DNA from: Agromyces hippuratus | GTDB taxonomy: Bacteria > Actinomycetota > Actinomycetes > Actinomycetales > Microbacteriaceae | NCBI RefSeq assembly: GCF_013410355.1 | Contig: NZ_JACCFI010000001.1 | Location: 2,046,001 to 2,110,000, forward strand | Direction: 5' to 3' | Length of the DNA stretch: 64,000 bases | Shown here: positions 44,456 to 53,882 of the stretch, piece after piece | Numbering within the stretch: position 1 is the first letter of the stretch | Layout: each line of letters opens with the position of its first letter | Translations under genes and position numbers: made by a program | The notes under the pieces: model-generated | The model's database searches: none | What the model saw: the letters and a program-made list of their open reading frames with translations, nothing else | What the model was told of the DNA's origin: nothing

Positions 44456-46255
44456 TCAGTAGGTCGCCGCCAGCGCGTTCAGCGCCTGCACCAGTGCGGA
44501 GTCGGCAGCAGCGCCCGACTTCTTGGCTGCGTCGTCGAGCTGAGCGCTGACGGCGGAGCCGCTGGCGGGGCCGTCGGCGAGCTTCTCGGCCTGGTCGATC
44601 GACTTGTTCACCTGCTTCAGCGCGTTGCCGCTCAGGCTGCCGTCGCGTTCGGCCTGGTCGACGTACGACCGGGCCACGGCGAAGCTGGGCTCGTGCACGA
44701 GGCTCGTCTGCATCTGGGCGTTGAACTCGGCGAGCTCGATCTCACCAGCCGCCTCGATCTCGTTCGCCGACAGCTGGCTGCTCTCGGTGAGCGCGAGGCT
44801 CTCGAAGCCGCGCGCGATCTCGCTGCCGAGCACGTTGCCGTTGTACCAGTAGGTCGACCAGTAGCCGGCGAGGTTCAGCGCGCCCGCGTTCGGGAAGTTC
44901 ACCGGGCCGCGGTCGAGATAGGCGATCTCGGTCGGGTTGGCCGTGTCGGTGAAGTCGATGATCGACAGACCGCCCTGGTACCAGGCCTGCACCATGATGT
45001 CGCGGCCGGGCACCGGGATGATCGATCCGTTGTGCGCCACACAGTTCTCCTGCGCGGTCTGCGGCACGGGCAGCTTGTAGTAGCTCTGGAACTCGAGCTT
45101 GCCGTCGACGATCTCGAAGAGCGCGTTGGCACCCCACTCGGGCTGGTCGGTCGCGCGGCAGCGTGCAGCGGTGCCGCCTCCCCACTCGTCGGTGAAGATG
45201 ACCTTGGTGCCGTCGTTGTTGAACGTCGCCGAGTGCCAGTACGAGTAGTTCGAGTCGGCGACCGCATCGAGCCGAATCGGGTTCACCGGGTCGGAGATGT
45301 CGAGCAGGATTCCGTTGCCCTGGCATGCGCCTGCGGCGAGCCCGATCTCGGGATACGCCGTGATGTCGTGGCACGTGTTCGTGTTCGGGTTCGGCGAGTA
45401 CGGCGTGCCCGACGGGTGCAGCGGCTGCGTCGGGCCGTTCTGCAGGCCGTTGAACGCACCCGTCACCGGGTCGCTGAAGATGCGGGGCTGGCTGACCACG
45501 GCGGCTGCGCCGGGGTTCGCGAGCGGCACCTTGATGACGTCGATGCGCCACTGCGTGGGATTGCCGGTCGTGACCGGCGTCGTGCTCGCGGGAGCGTTCT
45601 CGCAACCGGGGAGCTCGAGCGGCGAGCGCACGCCCGACGTGCCCGAGTTGTAGATGTACACGTTCTCGGTGTCGTCGGGATCGGCGACGAGCGTGTGCGT
45701 GTGCGAGCCACGACAGGTCTGCACGCCCGGCAGCTGCACCGGGTTGTCGATGTCGCTGATGTCGAAGATGCGCACGCCGCGGAACCGCTCGGCGTTCACC
45801 GCGCCCGGCGCACCCTGCGTGCCGCAGTCGATGCGGCCACGGGACTCTTCGACCGACATGAAGAGCAGGTCGCCGTAGACCGAGACGTCGCCCTGGCCGC
45901 CGGGGCACACGAACGAGCCGCGCAGCGTCGGCGCCGCGGCATCCGACACGTCGTAGACCTGGAAGCCGTTGAAGTTGCCGACGATCGCGTTGTCGCCCGA
46001 GAACGCCAGGTCGGAGTTCACGAAGCCGAAGTTGCCGGGATTCGCGTTGAACGCTCCGACGCGCGGCAGGCTCGCGAGCAGCTCGATGTTGCTCGTGGCC
46101 GTCTGGGCGTCGAGGTAGCCGGGTGGCAGGTCGATGCGTGGATCGTCTTCTGCGGCGGCCGCGCCGGCCGTCGCAAGGGATGAGCCGAGCAGCAATGCTC
46201 CGGCGAGGGCGAGCGCGCGTCGGCGCCATCGGATGTTGCGGGGTGCGGTTCTCAT
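44456..46255 (-). CDS. Secreted LVIVD-repeat protein
   Basis: A 599-residue exported protein. The signal peptide at 1-36 has an RWRRRALALAGALLLGSSLATAGAAAA pattern. Most of the chain is a propeller-like LVIVD fold with repeating blades such as GFQVYDVSDAAAPTLRGSF, GVRIFDISDIDNPVQL, GNGILLDISDPVNPIRLD and GGLSIIDFTDTANPTEIAYLD. The GSHTHTLV and HSATFNNDGTKVIFTDEWGGGT blocks carry conserved His and acidic residues. A helical, lysine/alanine-rich tail (about 515-599) resembles FIVAR-like spacers. Cysteine pairs may form disulfides. The substrate is unknown. Confidence 0.85.
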   Translation of the reverse strand: MRTAPRNIRWRRRALALAGALLLGSSLATAGAAAAEDDPRIDLPPGYLDAQTATSNIELLASLPRVGAFNANPGNFGFVNSDLAFSGDNAIVGNFNGFQVYDVSDAAAPTLRGSFVCPGGQGDVSVYGDLLFMSVEESRGRIDCGTQGAPGAVNAERFRGVRIFDISDIDNPVQLPGVQTCRGSHTHTLVADPDDTENVYIYNSGTSGVRSPLELPGCENAPASTTPVTTGNPTQWRIDVIKVPLANPGAAAVVSQPRIFSDPVTGAFNGLQNGPTQPLHPSGTPYSPNPNTNTCHDITAYPEIGLAAGACQGNGILLDISDPVNPIRLDAVADSNYSYWHSATFNNDGTKVIFTDEWGGGTAARCRATDQPEWGANALFEIVDGKLEFQSYYKLPVPQTAQENCVAHNGSIIPVPGRDIMVQAWYQGGLSIIDFTDTANPTEIAYLDRGPVNFPNAGALNLAGYWSTYWYNGNVLGSEIARGFESLALTESSQLSANEIEAAGEIELAEFNAQMQTSLVHEPSFAVARSYVDQAERDGSLSGNALKQVNKSIDQAEKLADGPASGSAVSAQLDDAAKKSGAAADSALVQALNALAATY

Positions 46256-46499
46256 CGGTAGTTCCCCTCTCTCGCTTCAGTGCGATCGATGCCCTCCGAC
46301 GGGCGAGCCGGCACAACGTCGTGCCGTTCGCGGCCCTAGGGAGGCCGACCTCTGGACCCAACGTATCGGGGCGGAGGGGTTCGGCGCAGCAACGAATTTC
46401 GTACCCCGCGTCGATGTCAACACCCCACCCTTGGGGGTTCCGCGACGGACACCCGCGCTGCGATGATCAGGCGACTCCGCCCGAACCCGAAGGTGCCCT
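46256..46499. other. Divergent promoter gap between the LVIVD and membrane-protein genes
   Basis: No gene seen. A perfect TTGACA -35 hexamer reads on the minus strand at 46416-46421, but no good -10 follows at 17-18 bases. CACCCCACCCTTGGGGG at 46424-46440 forms a short imperfect dyad. Confidence 0.3.
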
Positions 46500-47291
46500 G
46501 TGTCTCCACCGCCCGGTGGACCTCGCGATTGGTCCCCGCCCGACGTCGATTCGCGCGCGCTGGCGCCCTCCCGCCCGGGCCGCCGACCGATCCGCGGCGC
46601 CGGACATATCGAGGGACTCGGCTGGGCACGCGCACTTGGCTGGACCAGCCTCGGGTTCGGCATTGCAAGTCTCGTGTTCGCCTGCTTCGCGCCGCTCGCG
46701 GGAGCCGCGGTGTGGACGTTCGGCATAGCAGGCTTCGCAAGCTTCGCGATCTGGTGCGGGTTCATGGCCGAACCGAGGTACCGGTCGAGCCGCGGGCGCG
46801 GAAGCATCGTCTCGAAGGCCGGGATCGTGATCGGAATCATCGCCTTCGCCGTCACCGCCTACGCGTTCGCTGCCATCGCGCTGGCGAGCTCCGGAACCCG
46901 GCTTCCGGCTCCGTCGCACTGGTTGAGCGGTGCGCAGGCCTCTCCGACCCAACCGGCACCGGCCGATGCGCTGCCCGTCGACGGGGCAACCCCCGAACCG
47001 GTCGAGACGGAGCGGCTCGCGCTCGCTCAGGCTGTCGGCACCGCAGTCTTCGTGCTCGAGCAGGCGGCATCTGCGGATGCCACGTGGCCGGCCTCGCTCG
47101 CCGTCACCACCGACTCGTCCGCCCTGATCTCACCGGATGGTGTCTCGTTGGCGCCGCTTCCCGCGGGCGCACAGGTGCTGTACTCGACATCTTCCGATCT
47201 CCGCGAGTTCAGCCTCACTCTCGTCGGTCCGCTCGGCTCGGTCGCCACCTACGAGTCGACGACGGGTACGCTCAGCACGTCCGCGCCCTGA
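46500..47291 (+). CDS. Two-helix membrane protein, paralogue of the 61.9-kb gene
   Basis: A 263-residue protein of unknown function. A proline/arginine-rich N-terminus (1-38) is followed by a four-segment hydrophobic region (about 45-70, 73-92, 104-130), ending YAFAAIALASSGTRLPAPSHW. That block is nearly identical in pattern to YAFAAIALASAGVELPAPAHW of the 143-residue protein at 61900-62331. The C-terminal 120 residues are extracytoplasmic and Thr/Ala/Ser-rich, with EPVETERLALAQAVGTAVFVLEQAASADATW, and resemble pilin-like or type II secretion pseudopilin ends only loosely. The start is a GTG at 46500, preceded by GAAGG. Confidence 0.68.
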   Translation: MSPPPGGPRDWSPPDVDSRALAPSRPGRRPIRGAGHIEGLGWARALGWTSLGFGIASLVFACFAPLAGAAVWTFGIAGFASFAIWCGFMAEPRYRSSRGRGSIVSKAGIVIGIIAFAVTAYAFAAIALASSGTRLPAPSHWLSGAQASPTQPAPADALPVDGATPEPVETERLALAQAVGTAVFVLEQAASADATWPASLAVTTDSSALISPDGVSLAPLPAGAQVLYSTSSDLREFSLTLVGPLGSVATYESTTGTLSTSAP

Positions 47292-47413
47292 CGTGTTGCT
47301 GCTCGCCTGCTCGCCTGGGCGGTGCTCCAGCACTGAGCCGGTTGGCTCGCACTGAGTCGTGAGATGGGGGCCGCCGCTTTCGGGCCCACGCACCGGGCAC
47401 TCGATGGTCCCCC

Positions 47414-47465
47414 AACACGCATGTCAGTTCCCCCTCATCGATGAGGGGGAACTGACATGCGTGTT
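47414..47465. repeat. Perfect 52-bp palindrome between convergent genes
   Basis: Every base of the 26-bp arms pairs, with a central ATCGAT. It contains the motif CATGTCAGTTCC...GGAACTGACATG, which recurs with two changes at 56687. It sits in the gap between two convergent genes, so it can act as a terminator for both, but perfect arms of this length also suit a mobile palindromic element. Confidence 0.85.
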
Positions 47466-47514
47466 CGCCGAACGAGGCTCAGGTCGATCGGCGAACACTG
47501 AAGAAGCCACGCGG

Positions 47515-48933
<1,419 letters not shown>

Positions 48934-49143
48934 TCGGGCTCCTGGGCTGCAGCATCGGCAGGGCGGGGGTCCGACTCAGGGCGACGTCGGGTGGGGGTGC
49001 CGGTGCGCTCCTCCGATGGTAGGGCGGTTCGGTGCGCAGCGCACGCATCTTCGCCCGGGCGTGGCGATGCGCGCCGGCGATGGCCGCGGGTCGCCCTTCC
49101 GACGATCAGCGCCCGAGTCGGTGCCGTTCCCGGCCGATGGGCA

Positions 49144-49632
49144 TCAGCTCGGGGGCTGCCAACCACCCTCGGAGCGGACGGCACCCGTGATTCGCCGACT
49201 GATGACGTTCAGTTGCTGGGACTGCGCCGTGGTGAGGGAGTCGAAGACGAGCCGTCGCACGAGCTGGACGTGTCCCGGCGTCGCCGCACGGACGAACTCA
49301 CGACCCTCGCTCGTCAGCGTTGCGAGCGTGATGCGACCGTCGCCCGGATCGGGCGCGCGTCGCACCCAGCCCTCGCGCTCGTGGCGGTCCACCGCGCGCG
49401 AGAGCCGCGACAGGGTGCTGTTGGCGTAGCCCGCGAGATCACTCATGCGGAGGGTGTGATCCTCAGCCCGCGAGAGGGCGAAGAGGATTCCGAAATCGAA
49501 ATGACCGATCCCCGAATCGCGCTTCAATTGCGCGTCGAGCGCCGCCGGCACCCACTCGAGGAGTGTCGCGAAGGCCGACCAGGTTGCGAGCTCGTCGTGA
49601 TCCAACTCGTCGGCAGATTCCTTTGCAGCCAT
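49144..49632 (-). CDS. MarR-family transcriptional regulator
   Basis: A 162-residue winged-helix regulator. The MarR pattern runs from DFGILFALSRAEDHTLRMSDLAGYANSTLSRLSRAVDRHEREGWVRRAPDPGDGRITLATLTSEGREFV: recognition helix, then the wing with DPGDGR. Flanking helices form the dimer interface. MarR proteins bind small ligands such as phenolics and repress a divergent gene; the divergent SDR at 49740 is the likely target through the dyads at 49657-49703. The start 49632 was chosen because the preceding in-frame codons lie inside the operator. Confidence 0.92.
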   Translation of the reverse strand: MAAKESADELDHDELATWSAFATLLEWVPAALDAQLKRDSGIGHFDFGILFALSRAEDHTLRMSDLAGYANSTLSRLSRAVDRHEREGWVRRAPDPGDGRITLATLTSEGREFVRAATPGHVQLVRRLVFDSLTTAQSQQLNVISRRITGAVRSEGGWQPPS

Positions 49633-49656
49633 GCCCTCAAGCCTAGCGAAAACTTG

Positions 49657-49703
49657 CTCAGGAAAGTGAACTGCCGTAGCATTCACTTTCTCAGGAAAGT
49701 AAT
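49657..49703. promoter_or_regulatory. Likely MarR operator: nested dyads in the divergent marR-SDR gap
   Basis: CTCAGGAAAGT occurs at 49657-49667 and 49690-49700. GAAAGTGAA at 49662-49670 is the inverse of TTCACTTTC at 49682-49690 (perfect 9-bp inverted repeat), and ACTTTC-TCAG-GAAAGT at 49685-49700 is a second perfect dyad. The gap is only 107 bases between the divergent starts. This fits a MarR dimer covering both promoters. Confidence 0.7.
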
Positions 49704-49739
49704 TTGCTGCCAACGGCAGCCGGAAGGACGACACACGAC

Positions 49740-50525
49740 ATGGACCTCGAGCTCGCAGACAAGAGAGTGTTCGTCAGTGGATCCACTCAGGGGATCGGGT
49801 ACGCGGCGGCCGAAGCGTGCCTGGTCGAAGGCGCATCGGTCGTCGTCAACGGGCGCGGTGAGCATCGCGTCATGGACGCCGTCGCACGGCTTCGCGCCAC
49901 CGTCCCCGGCGCGGATGTCGCCGGGATCGCGGCCGACCTCGCGGACCCTCTGCAGACGCAGTCCCTCCTCGACTCGCTCGGGGAGGTGGACGTGCTGATC
50001 AACAACGTCGGGCTCTTCGATGTCGCGCGCTTCGCCGACATCGCAGACGAGGCGTGGTCGCGGTACTTCGAGGTCAACGTGATGAGCAGCGTGCGACTTT
50101 CTCGTCGTCTGCTCGAGCCCATGCTCGAGAAGGGGTGGGGTCGGGTCATCTTCATCGGCACCGAGTCGGCGGTCGACGTGCCGGCCGACATGATCCACTA
50201 CGGCGCCACGAAGGCAGCGGCGCTCGCGCTGAGCAACGGGCTGGCGAAGCTCACCCGAGGCACCGGGGTCACCGTGAACACCGTTCTCGGCGGACCGACG
50301 TACTCCGACGGTGTCGCTGCCACGGTCGAGCGGATCGCATCCGCCCACTCGATGTCGGCGGAGGAGCTGAAGTCGGGCCTGGTGCGCAGCTCGTCGCTCC
50401 TCCAGCGCTTCATCGAACCCGCGGAGATCGCCAGCCTGGTCGCCTATCTGGCCAGCCCCCGGTCGTCGGCGACGAACGGCGCCGCACTCAGAGCTGACGG
50501 CGGAGTGCTGCCCACCATCGTCTGA
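49740..50525 (+). CDS. SDR-family oxidoreductase (3-oxoacyl reductase-like)
   Basis: Classical short-chain dehydrogenase of 261 residues. The Rossmann glycine motif is GSTQGIGYAAAE at about 13-24, the NNVG motif follows at about 88-91 (INNVGLF), and the catalytic Tyr-Lys pair is YGATK near 160-164, after a serine in EISA-like ESAVDVP. It uses NAD(H) or NADP(H); the alcohol or ketone substrate is unknown. The gene begins 108 bases from the divergent MarR gene and probably responds to it. GGAAGGA precedes the start. Confidence 0.92.
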   Translation: MDLELADKRVFVSGSTQGIGYAAAEACLVEGASVVVNGRGEHRVMDAVARLRATVPGADVAGIAADLADPLQTQSLLDSLGEVDVLINNVGLFDVARFADIADEAWSRYFEVNVMSSVRLSRRLLEPMLEKGWGRVIFIGTESAVDVPADMIHYGATKAAALALSNGLAKLTRGTGVTVNTVLGGPTYSDGVAATVERIASAHSMSAEELKSGLVRSSSLLQRFIEPAEIASLVAYLASPRSSATNGAALRADGGVLPTIV

Positions 50526-50554
50526 TCAGGCAGCGAGCGGCGGAGCCGCCCGCG

Positions 50555-50833
50555 TCAGGCCTCCTGCACGATGCCGTCGGCGCGCTCCGCCACCCGCTGC
50601 ACCAGGGGCAGCATGTGGCCCATGAGCTCCCGGCCGAGGTCGGTCAACGCGTACTCGACGCGCGGCGGCACCTCGGGATAGGACGTGCGGGCGACGAGGC
50701 CGTCGGCCTCGAGTGTGCGCAACGTCGAGGCGAGCATCTTCTCGCTGATGCCCTGCACCTCGCGGCGCAACTCTCCCCAACGGTGCGTACCGTCGGTGAG
50801 CGCGAGCAGCACGCGCACGCCCCATTTGCTCAT
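50555..50833 (-). CDS. N-terminally truncated HxlR-type regulator
   Basis: A 92-residue protein with the core winged HTH of HxlR proteins (MSKWGVRVLLALTDGTHRWGELRREVQGISEKMLASTLRTLEADGLVART, then SYPEVPPRVEYALTDLGREL). It is almost identical to the 120-residue HxlR at 54704-55066 from MSKWG on, but the preceding 28 residues, which carry the conserved DGCPTRVVLDHI with the redox or structural Cys, are gone; the sequence diverges two codons before this Met. So it is either a shortened working copy or the remnant of recombination between paralogues. No ribosome site is evident. Confidence 0.6.
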   Translation of the reverse strand: MSKWGVRVLLALTDGTHRWGELRREVQGISEKMLASTLRTLEADGLVARTSYPEVPPRVEYALTDLGRELMGHMLPLVQRVAERADGIVQEA

Positions 50834-51151
50834 GATGTGGCTTGGCTGCCGAGCCTCGGAGGGGAAGTCTCGATCGAGTCGATGCTGCTATTGATCCTGC
50901 AGAACGGCGAAGCCTTCATGAGAATCGACGACGGCGTTTCCGAGAGTCTCCGCAATACGGTCGACCCGCGACTGCCTCTTTCCGAACACACCTCGCTCCG
51001 ACCGGTTCACGCTCACGAAGATCACCGATGTTGTAACGGCCACCGCCTCCTTGGAAACAGACGATGTAACGACACACATGCGTGGTTGCCGTTGCCGTTG
51101 CCGTGGCCCATCGACTGATGCGCCACTTCAGGAGAGATCGAAGGAGAACCG
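50834..51151. other. Intergenic gap, less G+C-rich, with repeated TGTAACG boxes
   Basis: No gene supported. TGTAACG occurs at 51032-51038 and 51065-51071. TGGAAAC at 51052-51058 resembles an ECF -35 (GGAA core). The triplet-like GTTGCCGTTGCCGTTGCCGT lies at 51083-51102. It is the upstream region of the small secreted gene at 51152. Confidence 0.4.
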
Positions 51152-51415
51152 ATGAAGAAGTGGTCACGTCTTGCGGCAGGAGCTGCGGCGGCTGTATTGG
51201 CAGGCGGAGCATTGATTGGATTCACCGCCGCGCCGGCATCCGCCGCAGAGGCCGCCCCGTACGGGGTGTGCGCGTACGAGCACCAGGGCCGATGCGTCAC
51301 ATGGGTTACCAACCTGGACACCTGCCACCTCATCTTCCAGACCACGACGAGCGGTTTCAAGCACCAGGCGTGTTCCATCTGGGCCGTCCAAGGCATCGTT
51401 ACAGTAATTCCGTGA
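51152..51415 (+). CDS. Small secreted cysteine-containing protein
   Basis: An 87-residue exported protein, unrecognised family. Signal peptide at 1-31 (WSRLAAGAAAAVLAGGALIGFTAAPASA), then a mature part of about 55 residues with four cysteines (VCAYEHQGRCVTW, DTCHLIF, QACSIW), which suits two disulfides, and several aromatic residues. GGAGAACC precedes the ATG. A lipoprotein gene follows immediately, with an optional GTG start overlapping this stop by 4 bases, so the two are probably coexpressed. The role could be a small toxin or signal, but nothing shows it. Confidence 0.72.
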   Translation: MKKWSRLAAGAAAAVLAGGALIGFTAAPASAAEAAPYGVCAYEHQGRCVTWVTNLDTCHLIFQTTTSGFKHQACSIWAVQGIVTVIP

Positions 51416-51417
51416 CC

Positions 51418-51867
51418 ATGAACGAGCGGGGTGCCCGACGGCCAGCGCAGCGAATCGCGGGCGCCCTGCTCGTTCTCGCCGCCGCGACAGGTCTGATTTC
51501 CTGTGCACCAGACGAGGCGGCATCTCTCGAACCGATCTGCCAGACGTTCGAATCGAGCTGGAATCGACTCGTCGACGTGCGATCCGGCACTGAAGACTTG
51601 CAGATCGCAGCCGAAGCGCGGACCGAGACCGTAGCTGACTGGAATGACCTAGGCAGCCGGGAAGGACCGGACGATGTGACCGACATGATCAACGCGGCTG
51701 CAACCAACCTCTCGAACGCATGGAACTCGACGACGCAAGGCGGACGAATCGGGCATGAAAAGTCACTCAAGAACGCTGGGGACTACGTCGCAACACGTTG
51801 CGCAGAAACGGGCACGTCCGTGACGCTTAGCGAACTCCCTGCACCGCTGCGACCTGGAGCGCAATAG
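51418..51867 (+). CDS. Small lipoprotein, unknown function
   Basis: A 149-residue exported protein. The lipobox is GLISC (Cys at about 28) after an RIAGALLVLAAAT core. The rest is helical and acidic with one cysteine pair (PICQTFESSWNRL, ATRCAETG) and no recognised domain. The start could be the ATG at 51418 or GTG at 51412, which would overlap the preceding stop by 4 bases; the latter suits translational coupling. It lies within the small-gene patch before the ECF sigma locus. Confidence 0.62.
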   Translation: MNERGARRPAQRIAGALLVLAAATGLISCAPDEAASLEPICQTFESSWNRLVDVRSGTEDLQIAAEARTETVADWNDLGSREGPDDVTDMINAAATNLSNAWNSTTQGGRIGHEKSLKNAGDYVATRCAETGTSVTLSELPAPLRPGAQ

Positions 51868-52408
51868 GGATGCTCTAGCGGGTGCGGCTTGCAGTGCCGT
51901 CGATTGCCCGTCCAGCGATAGAAGGATCACACGGCGCCCGGGCACTCGTAACTTTCAGGAACGGGCTTGGGCCGGGCGATCACTGGCATCTCGCTGCAGA
52001 GTAGATCGCAGCGTAACGATGGGTCCACGTACCAAAGCCCGCAAGTCCGGCTTCGGCGTGCCGTGCCCGTTTCACGTGCCGTGCCCGTTTCAGCAGTGCG
52101 AAGTGCGCAAGAGCGGGCAGCGGCGTCCTTGCACCTGGTCCGGTCATCAAAACGCCGCCGACGTGCATTCGCCGTCAGCAGACCGTGACGTTCGCCTCCA
52201 ACAATTTGCATGTCTATCGGGACGACGCGAACCAACGCACCGGTGGCAAGAAGCACCTATCGGCGACGTTTCGAACACGGGCCTGCGGATTCGAATCGTC
52301 CGTGCCGCCCGCTGGTCGCCAACTAGGAAAAAATGTAACGCGCCGGCCGGCAGTGGAAACTGTGTCTATGTGGTCGAACCAGATATCCCGAGCGATGAGC
52401 TGAGCCGT
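51868..52408. other. 540-base gap with an 18-bp tandem duplication
   Basis: No credible gene; short frames on both strands lack family features. An 18-bp unit CGTGCCGTGCCCGTTTCA is duplicated exactly at 52057-52074 and 52075-52092. TGGAAAC at 52354 and TGTAACG at 52334 recall the upstream region of the 51152 gene. The sequence looks like decayed DNA. Confidence 0.5.
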
Positions 52409-52908
52409 ATGGCTACGTTCGAGTTCGATGACCTGTTTCGCGCCTACTATCCAGTGATCGTGACAGCTGCGTTCAACCGCCTCAGCGATCGCTCCGATGC
52501 TGAGGATGCAGCGGCCGAGGTGTTCGCGCAAGCATGGCGGAAGCGCAAGGACGTACCTCATGTGTTCACGATCGCATGGTTGTACTCGACGCTGCGCAAC
52601 GTAGTCGGCAACCAGTACCGCGGTCGGTTTCGTCACACCAGACGAATCGACCGAGCCGTGGCGCACTTCTCAGGGGAAGGATCCGACGCGCTGACGGACG
52701 ATGTGCTCGACCTTCGTAGTGCGGTGAATCGTCTGGACGCTGCCAACCGAGAACTGATCTGGATGACGTACTGGGAGGACCTGACGCGAGATGAGATCGC
52801 CCAGATTCTTGGGTGCTCCCCGCGACCCTACGCGTTCGGCTGCATCGGGCACGACGGAAGCTTGAGGGACTCCTCTCGATGGTGCCCGCGACGATTGGAG
52901 AGGACTGA
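52409..52908 (+). pseudogene. ECF sigma factor broken by a one-base frameshift
   Basis: A sigma-70 region 2 is intact (FDDLFRAYYPVIVTAAFNRLSDRSDAEDAAAEVFAQAWRKR, then TIAWLYSTLRNVVGNQYRG) and region 4 starts well (NRELIWMTYWEDLTRDEIAQILGCS). At the C run 52818-52821 the frame shifts. Adding one C restores PATLRVRLHRARRKLEGLLSM and a stop at 52906-52908 that overlaps the next ATG (TGATG), so the intact gene was 166 residues. Without that base, region 4 is lost. This is either a real mutation or a homopolymer sequencing error. Confidence 0.85.
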
Positions 52909-53867
52909 TGGACGATCTCGAACTTACCCGCCGGATTCGGGCTGCCCGTCCCGACCTGCCTTTGCGCGGGACTCCGCTCGACGCTGCCGCTACCCAAACA
53001 TTGCAGCAGATCACGACCGAAACGGGTGTCAGACGCACCGCCAGACGCCATCCGGTCTACCTGTCCGTGGCTGCCGCAGTTGCTGTGTTCCTCGCTGTCA
53101 CGGTCGGTGCGTTCTTCGCTGCCCGACCGGCACCAGTGTATGCGGCCGCGACACCGCCCCTGTTGCAAATAACTCCCATCGACGGCTCCGCGAAGGACCT
53201 GTTCATGCAACTCAGCAGCCACATGAAGGAACCCGCTTCTCAAGGTGACATCCGCTTCCAGTCGTGGTCGCTGTCTTTGACCGTCGGCGAGGACAGCTCG
53301 ATCGAGTCGGTCGCGGTCGAACCCGAAGTGCGGACGGTGCAGCACAGCCTGGACGGTTCAAGAATCGAAGTGCGGCGAGGCGCACCCTACGACTCGTTCG
53401 GGAACCCAATCGAAACCAGCGCGTACCACGTTGGTGAACTGATCTGGGCCGAGGAGTTCGAACCGGGCGCGTTCCCCTACGTCTACGGCGAACCGCCGAC
53501 TACTGCTGAGGAATTCCGCCCGTATTTGCAACAAGTCTCCGGACGCCCCGACATGACGAGCGGAGACTATCTGCTCGAACTGAATTCGCTATTGGGCGAA
53601 CGGTCGCTCTCGGTTGAGCAGACCCGTGCCGCCCTCGAGTTCCTCGCAGTCCTCCCCGACCTCGACGTCGAAGGTCGGGTCGTCGACCGCCTGGGAAGAC
53701 CAGGGATCTCGTTCGCCAGCACTAGCCGACTTCCTGACGAGTATGTGGACCGCGTCATCGTCTCGACTGAAGGCGCCGGAATCCTGTCCATCGAAACCAC
53801 CTATGTGGGACACGACCGCACCGACATCCAGGCGCCGGCGGTCATCAATTACACAGCCTGGGAATGA
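52908..53867 (+). CDS. Membrane protein coupled to the sigma gene (CU044_5270-like)
   Basis: A 319-residue protein. The N-terminus (1-45) is soluble, a membrane helix follows at about 48-70 (VYLSVAAAVAVFLAVTVGAFFAA), and the remainder is an extracytoplasmic domain with DIRFQSWSLSLTV, SLSVEQTRAALEFLAVLPDLDVEGRVVDRLGRPGISF and ASTSRLPDEYVDRVIVSTEGAG. This layout is typical of the CU044_5270 family found after ECF sigma genes in actinobacteria. Its start overlaps the corrected sigma stop (TGATG), so the two would be coupled as sigma and membrane-bound partner, probably anti-sigma-like (inference). Confidence 0.78.
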   Translation: MDDLELTRRIRAARPDLPLRGTPLDAAATQTLQQITTETGVRRTARRHPVYLSVAAAVAVFLAVTVGAFFAARPAPVYAAATPPLLQITPIDGSAKDLFMQLSSHMKEPASQGDIRFQSWSLSLTVGEDSSIESVAVEPEVRTVQHSLDGSRIEVRRGAPYDSFGNPIETSAYHVGELIWAEEFEPGAFPYVYGEPPTTAEEFRPYLQQVSGRPDMTSGDYLLELNSLLGERSLSVEQTRAALEFLAVLPDLDVEGRVVDRLGRPGISFASTSRLPDEYVDRVIVSTEGAGILSIETTYVGHDRTDIQAPAVINYTAWE

Positions 53868-53882
53868 AAGGCCTGACCCATC

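Noticed and set aside
51927..52256. A 109-codon minus-strand frame in the gap before the sigma gene
   Set aside because: No family, no ribosome site and the 18-bp tandem duplication lies within it; judged decayed DNA.
52908..53248. Continuation of the sigma frame beyond region 4 to 53248
   Set aside because: It overlaps the coupled membrane-protein gene and its residues are unlike any sigma factor; the one-base frameshift explains it better.
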